In this document: piece after piece, positions 16,479-26,281 of the stretch
Position numbering within the stretch: the stretch's first letter is position 1
Layout: each line of letters starts with the position of its first letter
From: Dysgonamonadaceae bacterium
GTDB lineage: Bacteria > Bacteroidota > Bacteroidia > Bacteroidales > Azobacteroidaceae
Assembly: GCA_031272075.1 (NCBI GenBank)
Contig: JAISUK010000016.1
Coordinates: forward strand, 1-41,574
Reading direction: 5' to 3'
DNA length: 41,574 bases
Notes under the pieces: model-generated
What the model saw: only the letters and a program-made list of their open reading frames with translations
Told to the model about the DNA's origin: nothing
Database searches by the model: none
Translations under genes and position numbers: made by a program

Positions 16479-19400
16479 TCATTTCTCTTTGCGCTTTCGC
16501 TGATAATCGGTTGGCCTGACGCCAAATTCGCGTTTGAAACATTTGGAAAAATAATTCGGGTCGGCAAAACCGGTATGATAGGTTGTATCGGAAACATTAT
16601 AGCCTTCGGAGAGCAGTTCGCAGGCTTTGTTTAACCGTTTTTTACGGATGTAGTCGCCGATCGAAATGTTCAGTAGGCTTTTCATTTTGACATAGAGCAC
16701 GCTTCGGCTGATGCCGAGGCTTTGCGTGATGTCGGCAACGGAAAACCGGTCGTTGGCAATATTGTTCAGTATCAATTCGTTGATACTGTTGATAAATTCC
16801 CTGTCATATTTACTCAAAGCGATCGACTCGACGTCGCTGCCCAGCGTATCCGCAATCGTTTCGCGTTGCGACTGCTTCAGTTGGATGATATTCTTGACCT
16901 GCAATTCCAGTATCTGCGGGTCGAACGGTTTCTGCACGTAGGTTTCCGCCCCGTTCAGGTAGCCTTTCATGATGTCGTCGGTTTCGTTTTTGGCGGTCAG
17001 CAGGATGACGGGGATGTGCGAAGTAAGAATGTTATTTTTCAGATTCCAACAGAGCGTATTTCCGTCCATAACAGGCATCATCACGTCGGAAATGACCAGG
17101 TCGATGGGATATTTGCAGGCGATATCCAATGCTTTCTTTCCGTTCTCAGCCAGGAAAACACGGTATTTCGACCCGAAGATGTCCGACAAAAATTTCAGCA
17201 GCTCCACATTGTCTTCCACCAGCAGAATAGAGGCCTGCGAAGCGGCGTTTTCATTGCCTTCCGGCAACGAAGTTGAGGAGGCACATTCCAGATAGGGTAC
17301 CGCAAATTCGTATTGGTCGAGCGAAACAACCGTTTTATCCGAATAAATCTTATGCTGCGGTTCAAAGGCTGATTCCGAGACATTCAGGTTTACCGCAAAG
17401 CAACTGCCTTCACCCACTGTGCTTTCTACTGCGATATTGCCTTTGTGAATGTCGATAAAACGTTTAATTAGCGCCAGTCCCAGTCCCCATCCGCTGTTGT
17501 TCACCGTATATCCGCGCTTGGTTTGATAATACTTTTGAAAAATATTGTTCAATTCTTCGGCGGCAATGCCGATGCCTGTGTCTTTCACTTCGATATGCAA
17601 ATAGGTGTAGCCGTCCGGATTGTCCGTAATGGCCGCACTGACGAAGATTTCCCCACCCGCAGGAGTAAATTTGATGGCGTTCGACAGCAGGTTGTTGGTG
17701 ATTATTTCTACGTAGGAAGGAGAAAACCATACCTCTTCTCTGTTGTTTTCGCAATAGATATAGAAAGAGATGGATTTTGCCGCAGCGCTTTCCTTAAACA
17801 GATTAGCGACATTTTCGATGAAATCCAGCGGATTGCCCTTTTGAATATAAAACTGGAAATTGCCTGAATCCACTTTATTGAAAGTGACCAGTTCGTTGAT
17901 CAGCCTGGCCATCTTGTTGGTGTTTTTGATGGCGACATCCAGGTGTTTCGACGATTCCGGCGACAATTGCTGATTTTGGAAAATATGCTTCAACGGCGCG
18001 ATGATCAGCGAGAGCGGCGTTTTCAGTTCGTGCGATACCGACGTAAAGAAATCCATCTTGATCCGGTTGATTTCTTCCAATTTTTCTTTCTCGATATTGG
18101 CGATACGGACGGCATTTTTTTCCTGCAAACGGATAGAAAAAAATCGGTAACAAACGAAAGTCGCCAACAGCAGGACGATGAAATAACACAGAAATGCCCA
18201 CGACGACAGGTAAAACGGGGGATGTATGATGATCTGAATTTCCTTCACCGGCGATTTTTCCCAGTTTTTATTGGAGTTGTTGGCGCGGATCTGCAAGGTG
18301 TAGCTTCCGAACGGCAGGTTTGAGCCGACAAATTTGCGTTCCTGGCCTACATTGAGCCATTTGCCGCCGCCCCAGCGAATCTGATAGTTGATTGAACTGG
18401 CATTTTCGAGCGAAATAGCGGCATATTCAATGATGAACGAGCGCGACTGATTGAACGAAAAGGCAATGCTCGACATCTCGTCCAGGGTGGTCGTCAGCGG
18501 CGAGTCTTCGTCCCTGGCCGTCACCTGCTTATTGTCGATATTCAGATGACTGAGATGGACATAAAATGACTTCTGTTGTTCTTTGATGGCTTTCGGATCG
18601 AAGGAAATCAGGCCGTTGACGCTGCCGAAATACAGCAGCCCGTTTTCGGCCTTGATGGAGGACGAAAAATTGAACTGGTTGACCGGCAAGCCGTCTTCCA
18701 CCGTATAGCTAACCAAAGCGTTTCGTTCGCGGTTGAATTGATAGAGTCCCTGACTGGTGCTGATCCACAGGCGGCCAAATTCATCTTCAATGGCGCTGCA
18801 AATCGTGGTTTTCGACAACGACAGTTCGCTGTCTAAAGTTTTGATTTCAAGGTCGGCAGGGTCGATATACTGCAAGCCGCCATTGTTGGTGCCGATCCAT
18901 ATCCGGTTGTCCGAATCGTCCTGATAGAGGCAGGTGATGTATTTGTCTTTCAGTCGAGGAGCGGCTCCCTCGGCAGCCCATCCGATCACTTCGTGGGTTT
19001 GTGCGTTGATGCGGAACAGGCCGTTGTTGCGGGTGCCTGCCCACACATGATCGTCTTTATCGATCAGCAGGCAGTAAATGAAATCGGTATCCAGCAGGGG
19101 ATGACCGATCGGCAAAAAGATTTTTTTCACGGGATCGTAATAGCGCAAGCCCTGGATAGTGCCCACCCACATCCTTCCGCTTTGCTGCTTTTCGATAGCG
19201 AATATCGCGTCCGACTGCAAGCCGCATACCGAGTCGGGGACATACCGCTTCCATGCGCCCGAAGATAAATGAAATCGAAACAAGCCGTTGCGGAATGTTC
19301 CGAGCCACATCTCGTTGTTGGCTGCGTCGTAGAAGAGTTCGTGAATGTTATGCGTCAGCCCCGGAATCCGATCAAACACCTCGATATTGCCCGTCGAAGG

Positions 19401-20513
19401 ATTGTAGATATTCAGTCCGCCGTCTTCGGTAGCGATCCAAAGGTTGTTTTTCTTCAATTCCACCATCTTGCGCACCGCTTTTCCCTTGATATTTTTAGCG
19501 CTGTATCCCGCTTCAATCCAGTTAAACTGTTCGTTGTTTTTGAATAACACATTGATTCCGCCGAAATAGGTCCCGATCCAGATATTTCCATCGCGGTCGC
19601 ACAGGATGGTGTAGATGGCATTGTCGTTGAGTTTGTTTTTGCCGAGAAAATCCTGTTGGATAATTTCCATTGTGCCGTCGGGATTCAAGATGGTGATTCC
19701 TTTTTCCGTGCCGAGCCAGATGCGGCCGCGGCCGTCTTCGCTGATGGAGCGCACCGTGCCGTCGGAAATCTGCGAAGCTTCGTAGATGTCGGTAATGCCT
19801 TTTCCCGGATCGACCGTCATGACGCCTTTGCCGTTGCGACCGATCCACAACAGTCCTTTAGAATCGAAAAACAGCGGGATGATACCGTCGTAGCCGGTGA
19901 TAAAATCCGAAAAAAACGCAGGATCTATTTGGGTCATTTTAGAAAACGACGGATCAAAGTAGAAGATGGATCGGTTGGTAGAAATGAATAAGCGGTCGTT
20001 GCGGTCGATGGCCATGGAGATGATGAAATCGGAATCGAGCCGCGGACACATGACAAAAGTTTTGGCATCTTCGTCAAAAACATAGAGCTGGTCGCCGCCG
20101 CATACAATCGTTCCCTTGCTCGTCTCTACGACGGTGGTGATGGACGATCCGGACAGATCGTAGCATAGAAAATCGTCGGTAGCGGGGCGATACATGCAAA
20201 TGCCTTTGTAGGTGCCGATCCAGATCCGTTTTTTGCTGTCCTGAAAGATGGTTCTGACAAAATTCTGGCTAAGCGAATACGGATTGTCCGTCTGGTTGAA
20301 ATAGCTGACAATGCCGTAACCGTCGTAGCGCGAAAGCCCATTGCGCGTCCCGATCCACAGACTGCCTTTGTCATCCTGCATCAAGGCCGCTACCTGTTGA
20401 TGCGGAAGCCCTTCCTTGCCGGTGATATGCGAAAACCGGTAATTGAGGGGAAGCGCCTGCGAAAAAGGCGTAAATACCATGCAAATCAACAAAAATCTGC
20501 GCAATTTGTTCAT
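16479..20513 (-). CDS. Hybrid two-component system (HTCS) regulator
   Basis: The 1344-residue single-chain regulator carries every HTCS part. There is a signal peptide or anchor (1-20), then a periplasmic two-propeller sensor of Reg_prop repeats (about 25-640, e.g. GSLWIGTRNGLSRYDG) and a Y_Y_Y domain (about 691-761). After a transmembrane helix (about 766-788) come HisKA with phospho-acceptor H828 (SVSHELKTPLS), HATPase_c (N box near 941, DTGIGI near 977, GWGLGLALI near 1010), a receiver with phospho-acceptor D1143 (VISDVMMPVMDG) and a C-terminal AraC-type DNA-binding domain (about 1251-1344). HTCS proteins bind a glycan breakdown product in the periplasm and switch on the adjacent PUL. The start at 20513 is supported because an upstream ATG at 20537 falls inside the -7 box. 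Confidence 0.96.
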   Translation of the reverse strand: MNKLRRFLLICMVFTPFSQALPLNYRFSHITGKEGLPHQQVAALMQDDKGSLWIGTRNGLSRYDGYGIVSYFNQTDNPYSLSQNFVRTIFQDSKKRIWIGTYKGICMYRPATDDFLCYDLSGSSITTVVETSKGTIVCGGDQLYVFDEDAKTFVMCPRLDSDFIISMAIDRNDRLFISTNRSIFYFDPSFSKMTQIDPAFFSDFITGYDGIIPLFFDSKGLLWIGRNGKGVMTVDPGKGITDIYEASQISDGTVRSISEDGRGRIWLGTEKGITILNPDGTMEIIQQDFLGKNKLNDNAIYTILCDRDGNIWIGTYFGGINVLFKNNEQFNWIEAGYSAKNIKGKAVRKMVELKKNNLWIATEDGGLNIYNPSTGNIEVFDRIPGLTHNIHELFYDAANNEMWLGTFRNGLFRFHLSSGAWKRYVPDSVCGLQSDAIFAIEKQQSGRMWVGTIQGLRYYDPVKKIFLPIGHPLLDTDFIYCLLIDKDDHVWAGTRNNGLFRINAQTHEVIGWAAEGAAPRLKDKYITCLYQDDSDNRIWIGTNNGGLQYIDPADLEIKTLDSELSLSKTTICSAIEDEFGRLWISTSQGLYQFNRERNALVSYTVEDGLPVNQFNFSSSIKAENGLLYFGSVNGLISFDPKAIKEQQKSFYVHLSHLNIDNKQVTARDEDSPLTTTLDEMSSIAFSFNQSRSFIIEYAAISLENASSINYQIRWGGGKWLNVGQERKFVGSNLPFGSYTLQIRANNSNKNWEKSPVKEIQIIIHPPFYLSSWAFLCYFIVLLLATFVCYRFFSIRLQEKNAVRIANIEKEKLEEINRIKMDFFTSVSHELKTPLSLIIAPLKHIFQNQQLSPESSKHLDVAIKNTNKMARLINELVTFNKVDSGNFQFYIQKGNPLDFIENVANLFKESAAAKSISFYIYCENNREEVWFSPSYVEIITNNLLSNAIKFTPAGGEIFVSAAITDNPDGYTYLHIEVKDTGIGIAAEELNNIFQKYYQTKRGYTVNNSGWGLGLALIKRFIDIHKGNIAVESTVGEGSCFAVNLNVSESAFEPQHKIYSDKTVVSLDQYEFAVPYLECASSTSLPEGNENAASQASILLVEDNVELLKFLSDIFGSKYRVFLAENGKKALDIACKYPIDLVISDVMMPVMDGNTLCWNLKNNILTSHIPVILLTAKNETDDIMKGYLNGAETYVQKPFDPQILELQVKNIIQLKQSQRETIADTLGSDVESIALSKYDREFINSINELILNNIANDRFSVADITQSLGISRSVLYVKMKSLLNISIGDYIRKKRLNKACELLSEGYNVSDTTYHTGFADPNYFSKCFKREFGVRPTDYQRKRKEK

Positions 20514-20534
20514 AATGCTTGAGTTTGTGATTTG

Positions 20535-20566
20535 CAAAAATACAAGTTTTTCGGTAATGGTGCAAA
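20535..20566 (-). promoter_or_regulatory. Promoter of the HTCS gene
   Basis: On the - strand TTTG (20566-20563), a 20-base spacer and TATTTTTG (20542-20535) match the Bacteroidetes promoter pattern. Transcription would begin near 20528, about 15 bases before the ATG. The promoter sits in the 73-base gap after the FG-GAP protein gene, so the regulator can be made independently. Confidence 0.75.
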
Positions 20567-20586
20567 TGATGTGATGGCGGCGGACG

Positions 20587-23500
20587 CTACATGCCGCAAA
20601 CCACTATCTTGGTTGTTTTCACTTCCCCATTTTCCAGTTTTACCGTCACCAGATATATGCCCGGAGCTATGTTCAACGGTCGTGAGAATGAAGGTTGATT
20701 GATGTCGGTGTCAAGCGTCATCCGAACGCCCTGGATTGCCGTCACCGAAACCGTTTTGATATTCATTCCGGACGAGACGACTTGTAGCATATTCCCGTTG
20801 GAATAGACCGATATTGATGAAGTTGTCTCTACGGAAGGCAGGTCCGCACCGATAAAGATATTTTTCCCTACCAGCAGCACGAAACGTTCTTCGAGATAAT
20901 CCGGATCATCCTCTACTTCCACGTTGAACAAATAAGAATTATTGTTGTTTACCGGCGAAATCTTCTCGCCTGTCAGTTTGTCAAGCAGGTAAAGCTCGGA
21001 AGGATTCAAATCGCCGATGCTTTGAAACAACAACTGATATTTTCCTTTCGAGGCGCCCCGTACATGAATGCCGATAGGGATTTCGAGTGAAGTCCCGTTG
21101 GCAATGATATACTGAATCGCCCGTTGATTGTTGAAAATGTCATGCGAATAAATTTGCGGCATTTCCGGATGGTCGGGATCTGTCGGTTTGGGATTGCTGT
21201 AATTTGTATACGGGTTGCGCCCGTTGTAATACAGCCAGTCGACGTTTTTTGTGCCTTCTCGTTTGAACACGAGCGAAGTATAACTACTCCCGTTGTCGTT
21301 GGCGACGGTGATTTTGATCATTCCTTCAACCGACTCGTCCAGGTCTGCGGCGTGTTTCGCGCTACGCAACTGGTATGCGCCTGTACGGGTCACAGACATG
21401 TCTTTGGTAAATTCCAATTCGGTTTCACTTCCGATTTCGCCTACCGGTTTGACGAAAAACGCCTGCAGCGGAGCAATCAATCCACTGTTAATCAACGGTT
21501 TTGTTTCAAATGAACCATTGTTATACAATCGGTAAAACGATTCGATCTCCGAGTTGTTGGCCGCATAAAATTGCGAGAAATCCAAACTGGAAACAAAAGG
21601 ATTCCCGATCATCACTTCATCTATCTCGTTGTCTTCGTCGGCATCCACTATCGGGATCTTGACTTTAAAAGTTTCCTGCGGACGATTGTTTTCGTCTTCA
21701 AAGACAAAACGATACGCTTCGTTCCCTCTTTCTATTTCATCGTATTCTTCGTTCACCATAGGAAATCCTTCACCCCAAATGAAATAGTTGATCCGGCTGA
21801 CTCCCTGTGAGTAGGAATGTAACGGATGTTCCGCACCATTGACAGGATCATTGATATACGGCAATTGGACGATTCCGTTCAAATTGTTCAGATGGTGCTG
21901 GTCGTTGACGCCGAGCGTCTCCGTTTTAAAAACAGGAAAGAAAAGACAGATGGCGTAATTTTGTCTTTCGCCGATCTCCATCGCGACATTGTTTTCGGGA
22001 TAATACCAGTTGCCCGTCAACGTTCCGGAAGCATAATCGCGTGCGGATTTGAATCCCTGTTGCCAGGTAAGCGGAAATCCGCCGAACGAGAAATCTCCGG
22101 TGACGACCTTCTTCAGCGGCGCCGCCAGAGCGTACCAGCGGGCACGTTTCATGGCAACCGGCGCGAGCGCATCCCCATCAGTAAGATAAGAATTATTTGC
22201 ATCGTAATAACCGAAATTATACTGGATGAACGCCTTGTTGTAGCTCAGAAAATGGGGTTTGGCCACCTCGGCGCCGAAGTGAAAGATGATCGAATCGCAT
22301 CGCGGATCGCCATATCCCAACCGCGGCGTGGAGAGGGAGTCGAGCGAAGGAAATTCGGTCGATGTTCCGGGAATATGCACGGCAGTACATGCTGCCGGAA
22401 CGGTGTTGACCTGTGTGCCCTGGCTATCAACCCAGTTGTCGGGATTGTTCCAATTGTTGTCCGTGGCTGTCGTACTCCAATAGGCTGTCGGCACGGACAA
22501 TGTGACCACATTACTCATCGGGGAGTAACAGTATCCGTTGAATGCAACAGCATAAAAACTGCCGCGGTCGGCGGTTCTGTAAGTATGTGCCGACACATTG
22601 TCTATCAAGGCGTTATTTCTATACCATTGATAAGTCACACCCGCGTCGGGGATGTTCAGAGTGACATTGCCAACGCCGCAACAATTGGCGGGGGTAGGCG
22701 TGATGACCGGCGTTGTGGGCAACGGATTGCAATAGACTTGGGTATTTGCAAACATGTAATTGCTTTCTACCGCAAGTCCGTCGATTGCCGACACCCTGAC
22801 CGTATGCTTGTTGTTGCCGGATTTGATGGCATTGGCGACGACTGTCAATACCATTTCTTCTCCCCGATGCAGCGCCGGCACACTCCAGGTAAGCGTCCGG
22901 TTGGCTTCGTTGTATTCTCCGACGACAGTGCCCGAAGTAGCGGTAGCCGACACGAATTGCCATTCCTGTCCCAGGCTATCCACCAGTTGTATGTCGCTGA
23001 AAGCTACCGCCTGGTCGTTTTTGATTGTGACGGTAAACGTGGATTCCAAACCGACACAACTTGTCGTCATTGCCGGTTCGTTGGTCAGTTTGAGTGGTCC
23101 GCACGACATTGTATTGTTCGAGAGATTGCAGTCATAATACCCCGGCGCAATAAAATAGGTGCCGTCGTCCATGATCCTCGCCCAGACAAAACATTCCTGG
23201 AAATTGCCGTTTAAGGTAAACGTTAGCGTCACCGTCTCGTCACGGAATACATCCACGCCCACTTGTTGCGTGTTGATTTTGACGGCTCCGTCGTTGATGC
23301 TTTTACAGGTCTTGCCTCCGTTGTAGAAAGTGATCGGGGTGTTCGCATTGATCGTAGCCTCTCCGCGGTTTTGCAGTTCCATCGTGATGATCGCCGTTGA
23401 ACTGTTCGGCGTTTCAATGGTCATTGAATTGATGTGCGCATCCGGATTCCGCACGATGGGTTTGTAGAGTTTATAGTCGGTGCGTCCTGCCGGAAAGCTG

Positions 23501-25944
23501 TTGTCCACTATCGGCTGCTGCTTCCATTGCCCGTTGTAAGGTGTGATGATTTCGCCCGTCGGACCGACATATTGTGTCAGCATGGGTTGAGGATTTGAGG
23601 GCACGGAAAGATCTTCTCTGATATACAGCGGGTTGTAGATACATTGATTCCACACCGGTGGACAGGATGCCCAGCGTTCTGTGCCGGGTGCATGTTCCCA
23701 GACATACACAAAGGACATGGAACGGAAATCGTCTAATGGATCAACGCTCCGGTTCAACGGATAGTTCATCGTAACGATGTCCGCCGACCCGTCCATATTG
23801 ACGTCGGCAATCACCGGCGCTTCCCAGGCGGTATAGGAATAAATGTCTTTTTTTCGGAAACGGATGGCATTCGATCCGCCTGTCGGCGAGTTTTTCTTGA
23901 CATAGTTCTGAAGCGAAGGCGAGATGACGCTTACCGACACTTCATCCTTATAACAGATCTCCTGAATTCCGTCGTTGTCGAAGTCAAACATGGTGATGCC
24001 TGTCTGCGCCGAACGGTCGAGCACTTCGCAAGCCCACGACAGTTTCAGTCTTTCCCATATCGGTGTCGATTCGTCGCCGTGATAAGTAAAACCCAAGATA
24101 TGACCCGACACTGTGGTGTATTGCGTATCGGTATTAAAACGGTTCGAGCGGATAACCCTTCCATTCGAGTCCACCGTTAAATCGGTATCTCCGGTACCGA
24201 CCGAGAGCGGATGCGCCCTGACCCACGAAGCCTCGTAGTTGCCCAGCGTATAAAGCCGTGCGGTCATGAAGCAGATTTCCGGCAATTTTTTGGTGCCGGT
24301 AATGTCGTCCAGCCTGCCGTTGATGTCGCCGATAAACGGGAAAGAAATATTTCCTTCCCATCCGTTGATGTACATGTTCAAGGCTGCTTTCACCGTAGTA
24401 GGGGAGTGCATCGGATCCCAGACATAGAACGCGACATGGGTATCGTCCGAACGATCGAGCGCGTTCCATACCACGACTTCCAGGTTCCCGTCGCCGTCCA
24501 CATCTCCTACTGAGGTGAAACCATCGGCACAATAAACCGTTTTATCTTTTGCTTCACTGGATCCTGCCTTCACAGTAAACGATTGCGGCCCTTTAATGAT
24601 ACTTTTGAGCGCAGGTTTGCCGCCGTCGTCTTTCATCAGATAGACTTTGCTGCCCGCCACAATGTCCAGATAGCCGTCGCCATCCATGTCGGCAATGACC
24701 ATACAGGGCGTGAAATTGTCCACATCATGCAAGCGTTCAATGCGACCGACGAAAGCATAGTTGTCCATGCAGGTCTGAGCGCTGGAGGCAGAAGTAGGGT
24801 GAGTAAATTCCGAAAGCGTTTCGAGCACACATTCAATCTGTCCCGTTTGGCCGTTGAATATCTTATTATAGATTATGACTTCAGGTTTGCCGTCGGCGTT
24901 GATATCTGCGATATACGGAATCCCTGCGCCATAATGCTCGTGATCGCCGGTGATCGGGTATTTCGAGCTGTATGGCGTGCCGTTGTCATTGCCGTACCAC
25001 AAAGTGGTGAAGCCGGTGATTTTCCGGTCAGCGTCGAGCGTGGGCTTCAAGCAATAAATCCGTCCCTTATCGCCGGTCTCGGCAACAATGATTTCACCGG
25101 TCTTTCCGTCGCCGTCCAGATCTGCAATGGCGATATGCGCCGGTGAATTATGGCGCGGTTGATAACGCAGCTGAAACTGGTCGTCGGATTTTTCTGTTGT
25201 ACTGTAAATGCCGCTATGATTCAATATGGTCACATTGGTGGCGAAGTCGCTGCCTGTGCCCAGCGCTATTGTCCAGAGTCGTTCGCCGGTCTGTCCGTCA
25301 AACACGTGTACATACTGAGCGCGTCCCGCCAGGTTGCTGCCTTTTGTGACGTCGCCATGAAGTCCAAGTCCCAGCGCTACGATCTCCGGCTTGCCGTCGC
25401 CATTGATATCGCCGACCATCGGCATGGAGAAGCCGTCGAGATAATTGCTTTCGTCGGTATGGTATTTCTCGGTAGGAGTAAAATCCAGGCCGTTCGGCAC
25501 ATATTCCCAGCAGTCCGATGTCGGGTGCACGATATTTGCCGGAAAGTCGTAATTGTTGATGTTGATGACGATATTGGCCGACGAAGTACCGCCAAAACAG
25601 GAAATCGAATACGGAATTTTGACCTCTTTGTTTCTCGCGCTTGCTTTTGGCGTAAACGTAATCTTGTTGCCTTCGCGCACCAATGTTCCGTCCGCGAGTT
25701 CTTGCGTGCCACTGGTCGTAGAGATCGTGCCTACTACCATCGTGGCATTATTGCAAGGAATAACATCATTCAGTGTAATATCCTTGGATATTGACTGTAG
25801 CGGGCCTGTGGCGAGCGAATCGTCCACAGCAGTAAGCGTCTGTGCATTAGCGCTACCCACTGTTACCATCAGCAGTGCGACGATCAGCGTCAGCACGTGC
25901 TTTTCTTTTTCTTTCAGGACGCTTGATAAATCTTTCATATTCAT
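20587..25944 (-). CDS. Giant FG-GAP/VCBS-repeat cell-surface protein with T9SS tail
   Basis: From the ATG at 25944 the product is 1785 residues (an ATG at 25938 is equally possible; the frame also opens at a GTG at 25983). A signal peptide ends near SANAQ. Seven or more calcium-loop motifs of the FG-GAP/VCBS integrin-propeller type occur between about residues 180 and 720 (DINGDGKPEIV, DLDGDGKTGEI, DINADGKPEVI, DMDGDGYLDIV, DVDGDGNLEVV, DFDNDGIQEI, DVNMDGSADIV). Later come a DUF11/CARDB-like segment (about 960-1055), an Ig-like segment (about 1080-1155, VTYQWYRNNALI), a stretch with NNWNNPDNW, and a T9SS-like tail (ending KTTKIVVCGM). A structural, adhesive or glycan-binding role is likely. 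No catalytic motif was recognised. It sits directly upstream of the HTCS gene. Confidence 0.85.
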   Translation of the reverse strand: MNMKDLSSVLKEKEKHVLTLIVALLMVTVGSANAQTLTAVDDSLATGPLQSISKDITLNDVIPCNNATMVVGTISTTSGTQELADGTLVREGNKITFTPKASARNKEVKIPYSISCFGGTSSANIVININNYDFPANIVHPTSDCWEYVPNGLDFTPTEKYHTDESNYLDGFSMPMVGDINGDGKPEIVALGLGLHGDVTKGSNLAGRAQYVHVFDGQTGERLWTIALGTGSDFATNVTILNHSGIYSTTEKSDDQFQLRYQPRHNSPAHIAIADLDGDGKTGEIIVAETGDKGRIYCLKPTLDADRKITGFTTLWYGNDNGTPYSSKYPITGDHEHYGAGIPYIADINADGKPEVIIYNKIFNGQTGQIECVLETLSEFTHPTSASSAQTCMDNYAFVGRIERLHDVDNFTPCMVIADMDGDGYLDIVAGSKVYLMKDDGGKPALKSIIKGPQSFTVKAGSSEAKDKTVYCADGFTSVGDVDGDGNLEVVVWNALDRSDDTHVAFYVWDPMHSPTTVKAALNMYINGWEGNISFPFIGDINGRLDDITGTKKLPEICFMTARLYTLGNYEASWVRAHPLSVGTGDTDLTVDSNGRVIRSNRFNTDTQYTTVSGHILGFTYHGDESTPIWERLKLSWACEVLDRSAQTGITMFDFDNDGIQEICYKDEVSVSVISPSLQNYVKKNSPTGGSNAIRFRKKDIYSYTAWEAPVIADVNMDGSADIVTMNYPLNRSVDPLDDFRSMSFVYVWEHAPGTERWASCPPVWNQCIYNPLYIREDLSVPSNPQPMLTQYVGPTGEIITPYNGQWKQQPIVDNSFPAGRTDYKLYKPIVRNPDAHINSMTIETPNSSTAIITMELQNRGEATINANTPITFYNGGKTCKSINDGAVKINTQQVGVDVFRDETVTLTFTLNGNFQECFVWARIMDDGTYFIAPGYYDCNLSNNTMSCGPLKLTNEPAMTTSCVGLESTFTVTIKNDQAVAFSDIQLVDSLGQEWQFVSATATSGTVVGEYNEANRTLTWSVPALHRGEEMVLTVVANAIKSGNNKHTVRVSAIDGLAVESNYMFANTQVYCNPLPTTPVITPTPANCCGVGNVTLNIPDAGVTYQWYRNNALIDNVSAHTYRTADRGSFYAVAFNGYCYSPMSNVVTLSVPTAYWSTTATDNNWNNPDNWVDSQGTQVNTVPAACTAVHIPGTSTEFPSLDSLSTPRLGYGDPRCDSIIFHFGAEVAKPHFLSYNKAFIQYNFGYYDANNSYLTDGDALAPVAMKRARWYALAAPLKKVVTGDFSFGGFPLTWQQGFKSARDYASGTLTGNWYYPENNVAMEIGERQNYAICLFFPVFKTETLGVNDQHHLNNLNGIVQLPYINDPVNGAEHPLHSYSQGVSRINYFIWGEGFPMVNEEYDEIERGNEAYRFVFEDENNRPQETFKVKIPIVDADEDNEIDEVMIGNPFVSSLDFSQFYAANNSEIESFYRLYNNGSFETKPLINSGLIAPLQAFFVKPVGEIGSETELEFTKDMSVTRTGAYQLRSAKHAADLDESVEGMIKITVANDNGSSYTSLVFKREGTKNVDWLYYNGRNPYTNYSNPKPTDPDHPEMPQIYSHDIFNNQRAIQYIIANGTSLEIPIGIHVRGASKGKYQLLFQSIGDLNPSELYLLDKLTGEKISPVNNNNSYLFNVEVEDDPDYLEERFVLLVGKNIFIGADLPSVETTSSISVYSNGNMLQVVSSGMNIKTVSVTAIQGVRMTLDTDINQPSFSRPLNIAPGIYLVTVKLENGEVKTTKIVVCGM

Positions 25945-26281
25945 ATATTGACATTGTGTTCTTTTATAAAATAATTTTGGCACAATCGTTGCATTTGGAT
26001 ATTGACATACAGTTAATGCTATTAAACAGATAACATTTTACACAATAATGCGCAAAATAGTTAAAAGCGAATTGTGCTTGTGCATACAAATATAAGAATT
26101 TTTATAGTCGAAACCAAATATTTTTAAATATTTAATATATGTACACATTGTTTTTATAATATCTCAGGAAGCACTATTGCTTTGATGAGGCATCCTTTAA
26201 TATTTAAGTATCATTCGCTTAGGCACGAGAAATTTATAAGGGCAATGCGAAACCGTTATAAGATAATGTGATTTCCGTTAC
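25945..26281 (-). other. AT-rich intergenic region with promoter and long leader
   Basis: This 337-base AT-rich stretch lies between ygiQ and the FG-GAP protein gene. It holds the promoter at 26087-26118 and a leader of about 135 nt. A small hairpin (AAGCA-CTAT-TGCTT near 26170-26183) and self-complementary A/T runs near 26117-26136 are visible. No strong terminator for ygiQ, no RNA gene and no ORF of note were seen. Confidence 0.6.
26087..26118 (-). promoter_or_regulatory. Promoter of the FG-GAP/VCBS protein gene
   Basis: On the - strand TTTG (26118-26115), a 20-base spacer and TATATTTG (26094-26087) match the Bacteroidetes consensus exactly. Transcription would start near 26080, leaving an untranslated leader of about 135 nt before the ATG at 25944. 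Confidence 0.75.

Noticed and set aside
21826-23214. 462-codon antisense frame within the FG-GAP protein gene
   Set aside because: Low-complexity basic composition, no family match that I can see, and no promoter; a shadow of the real gene.
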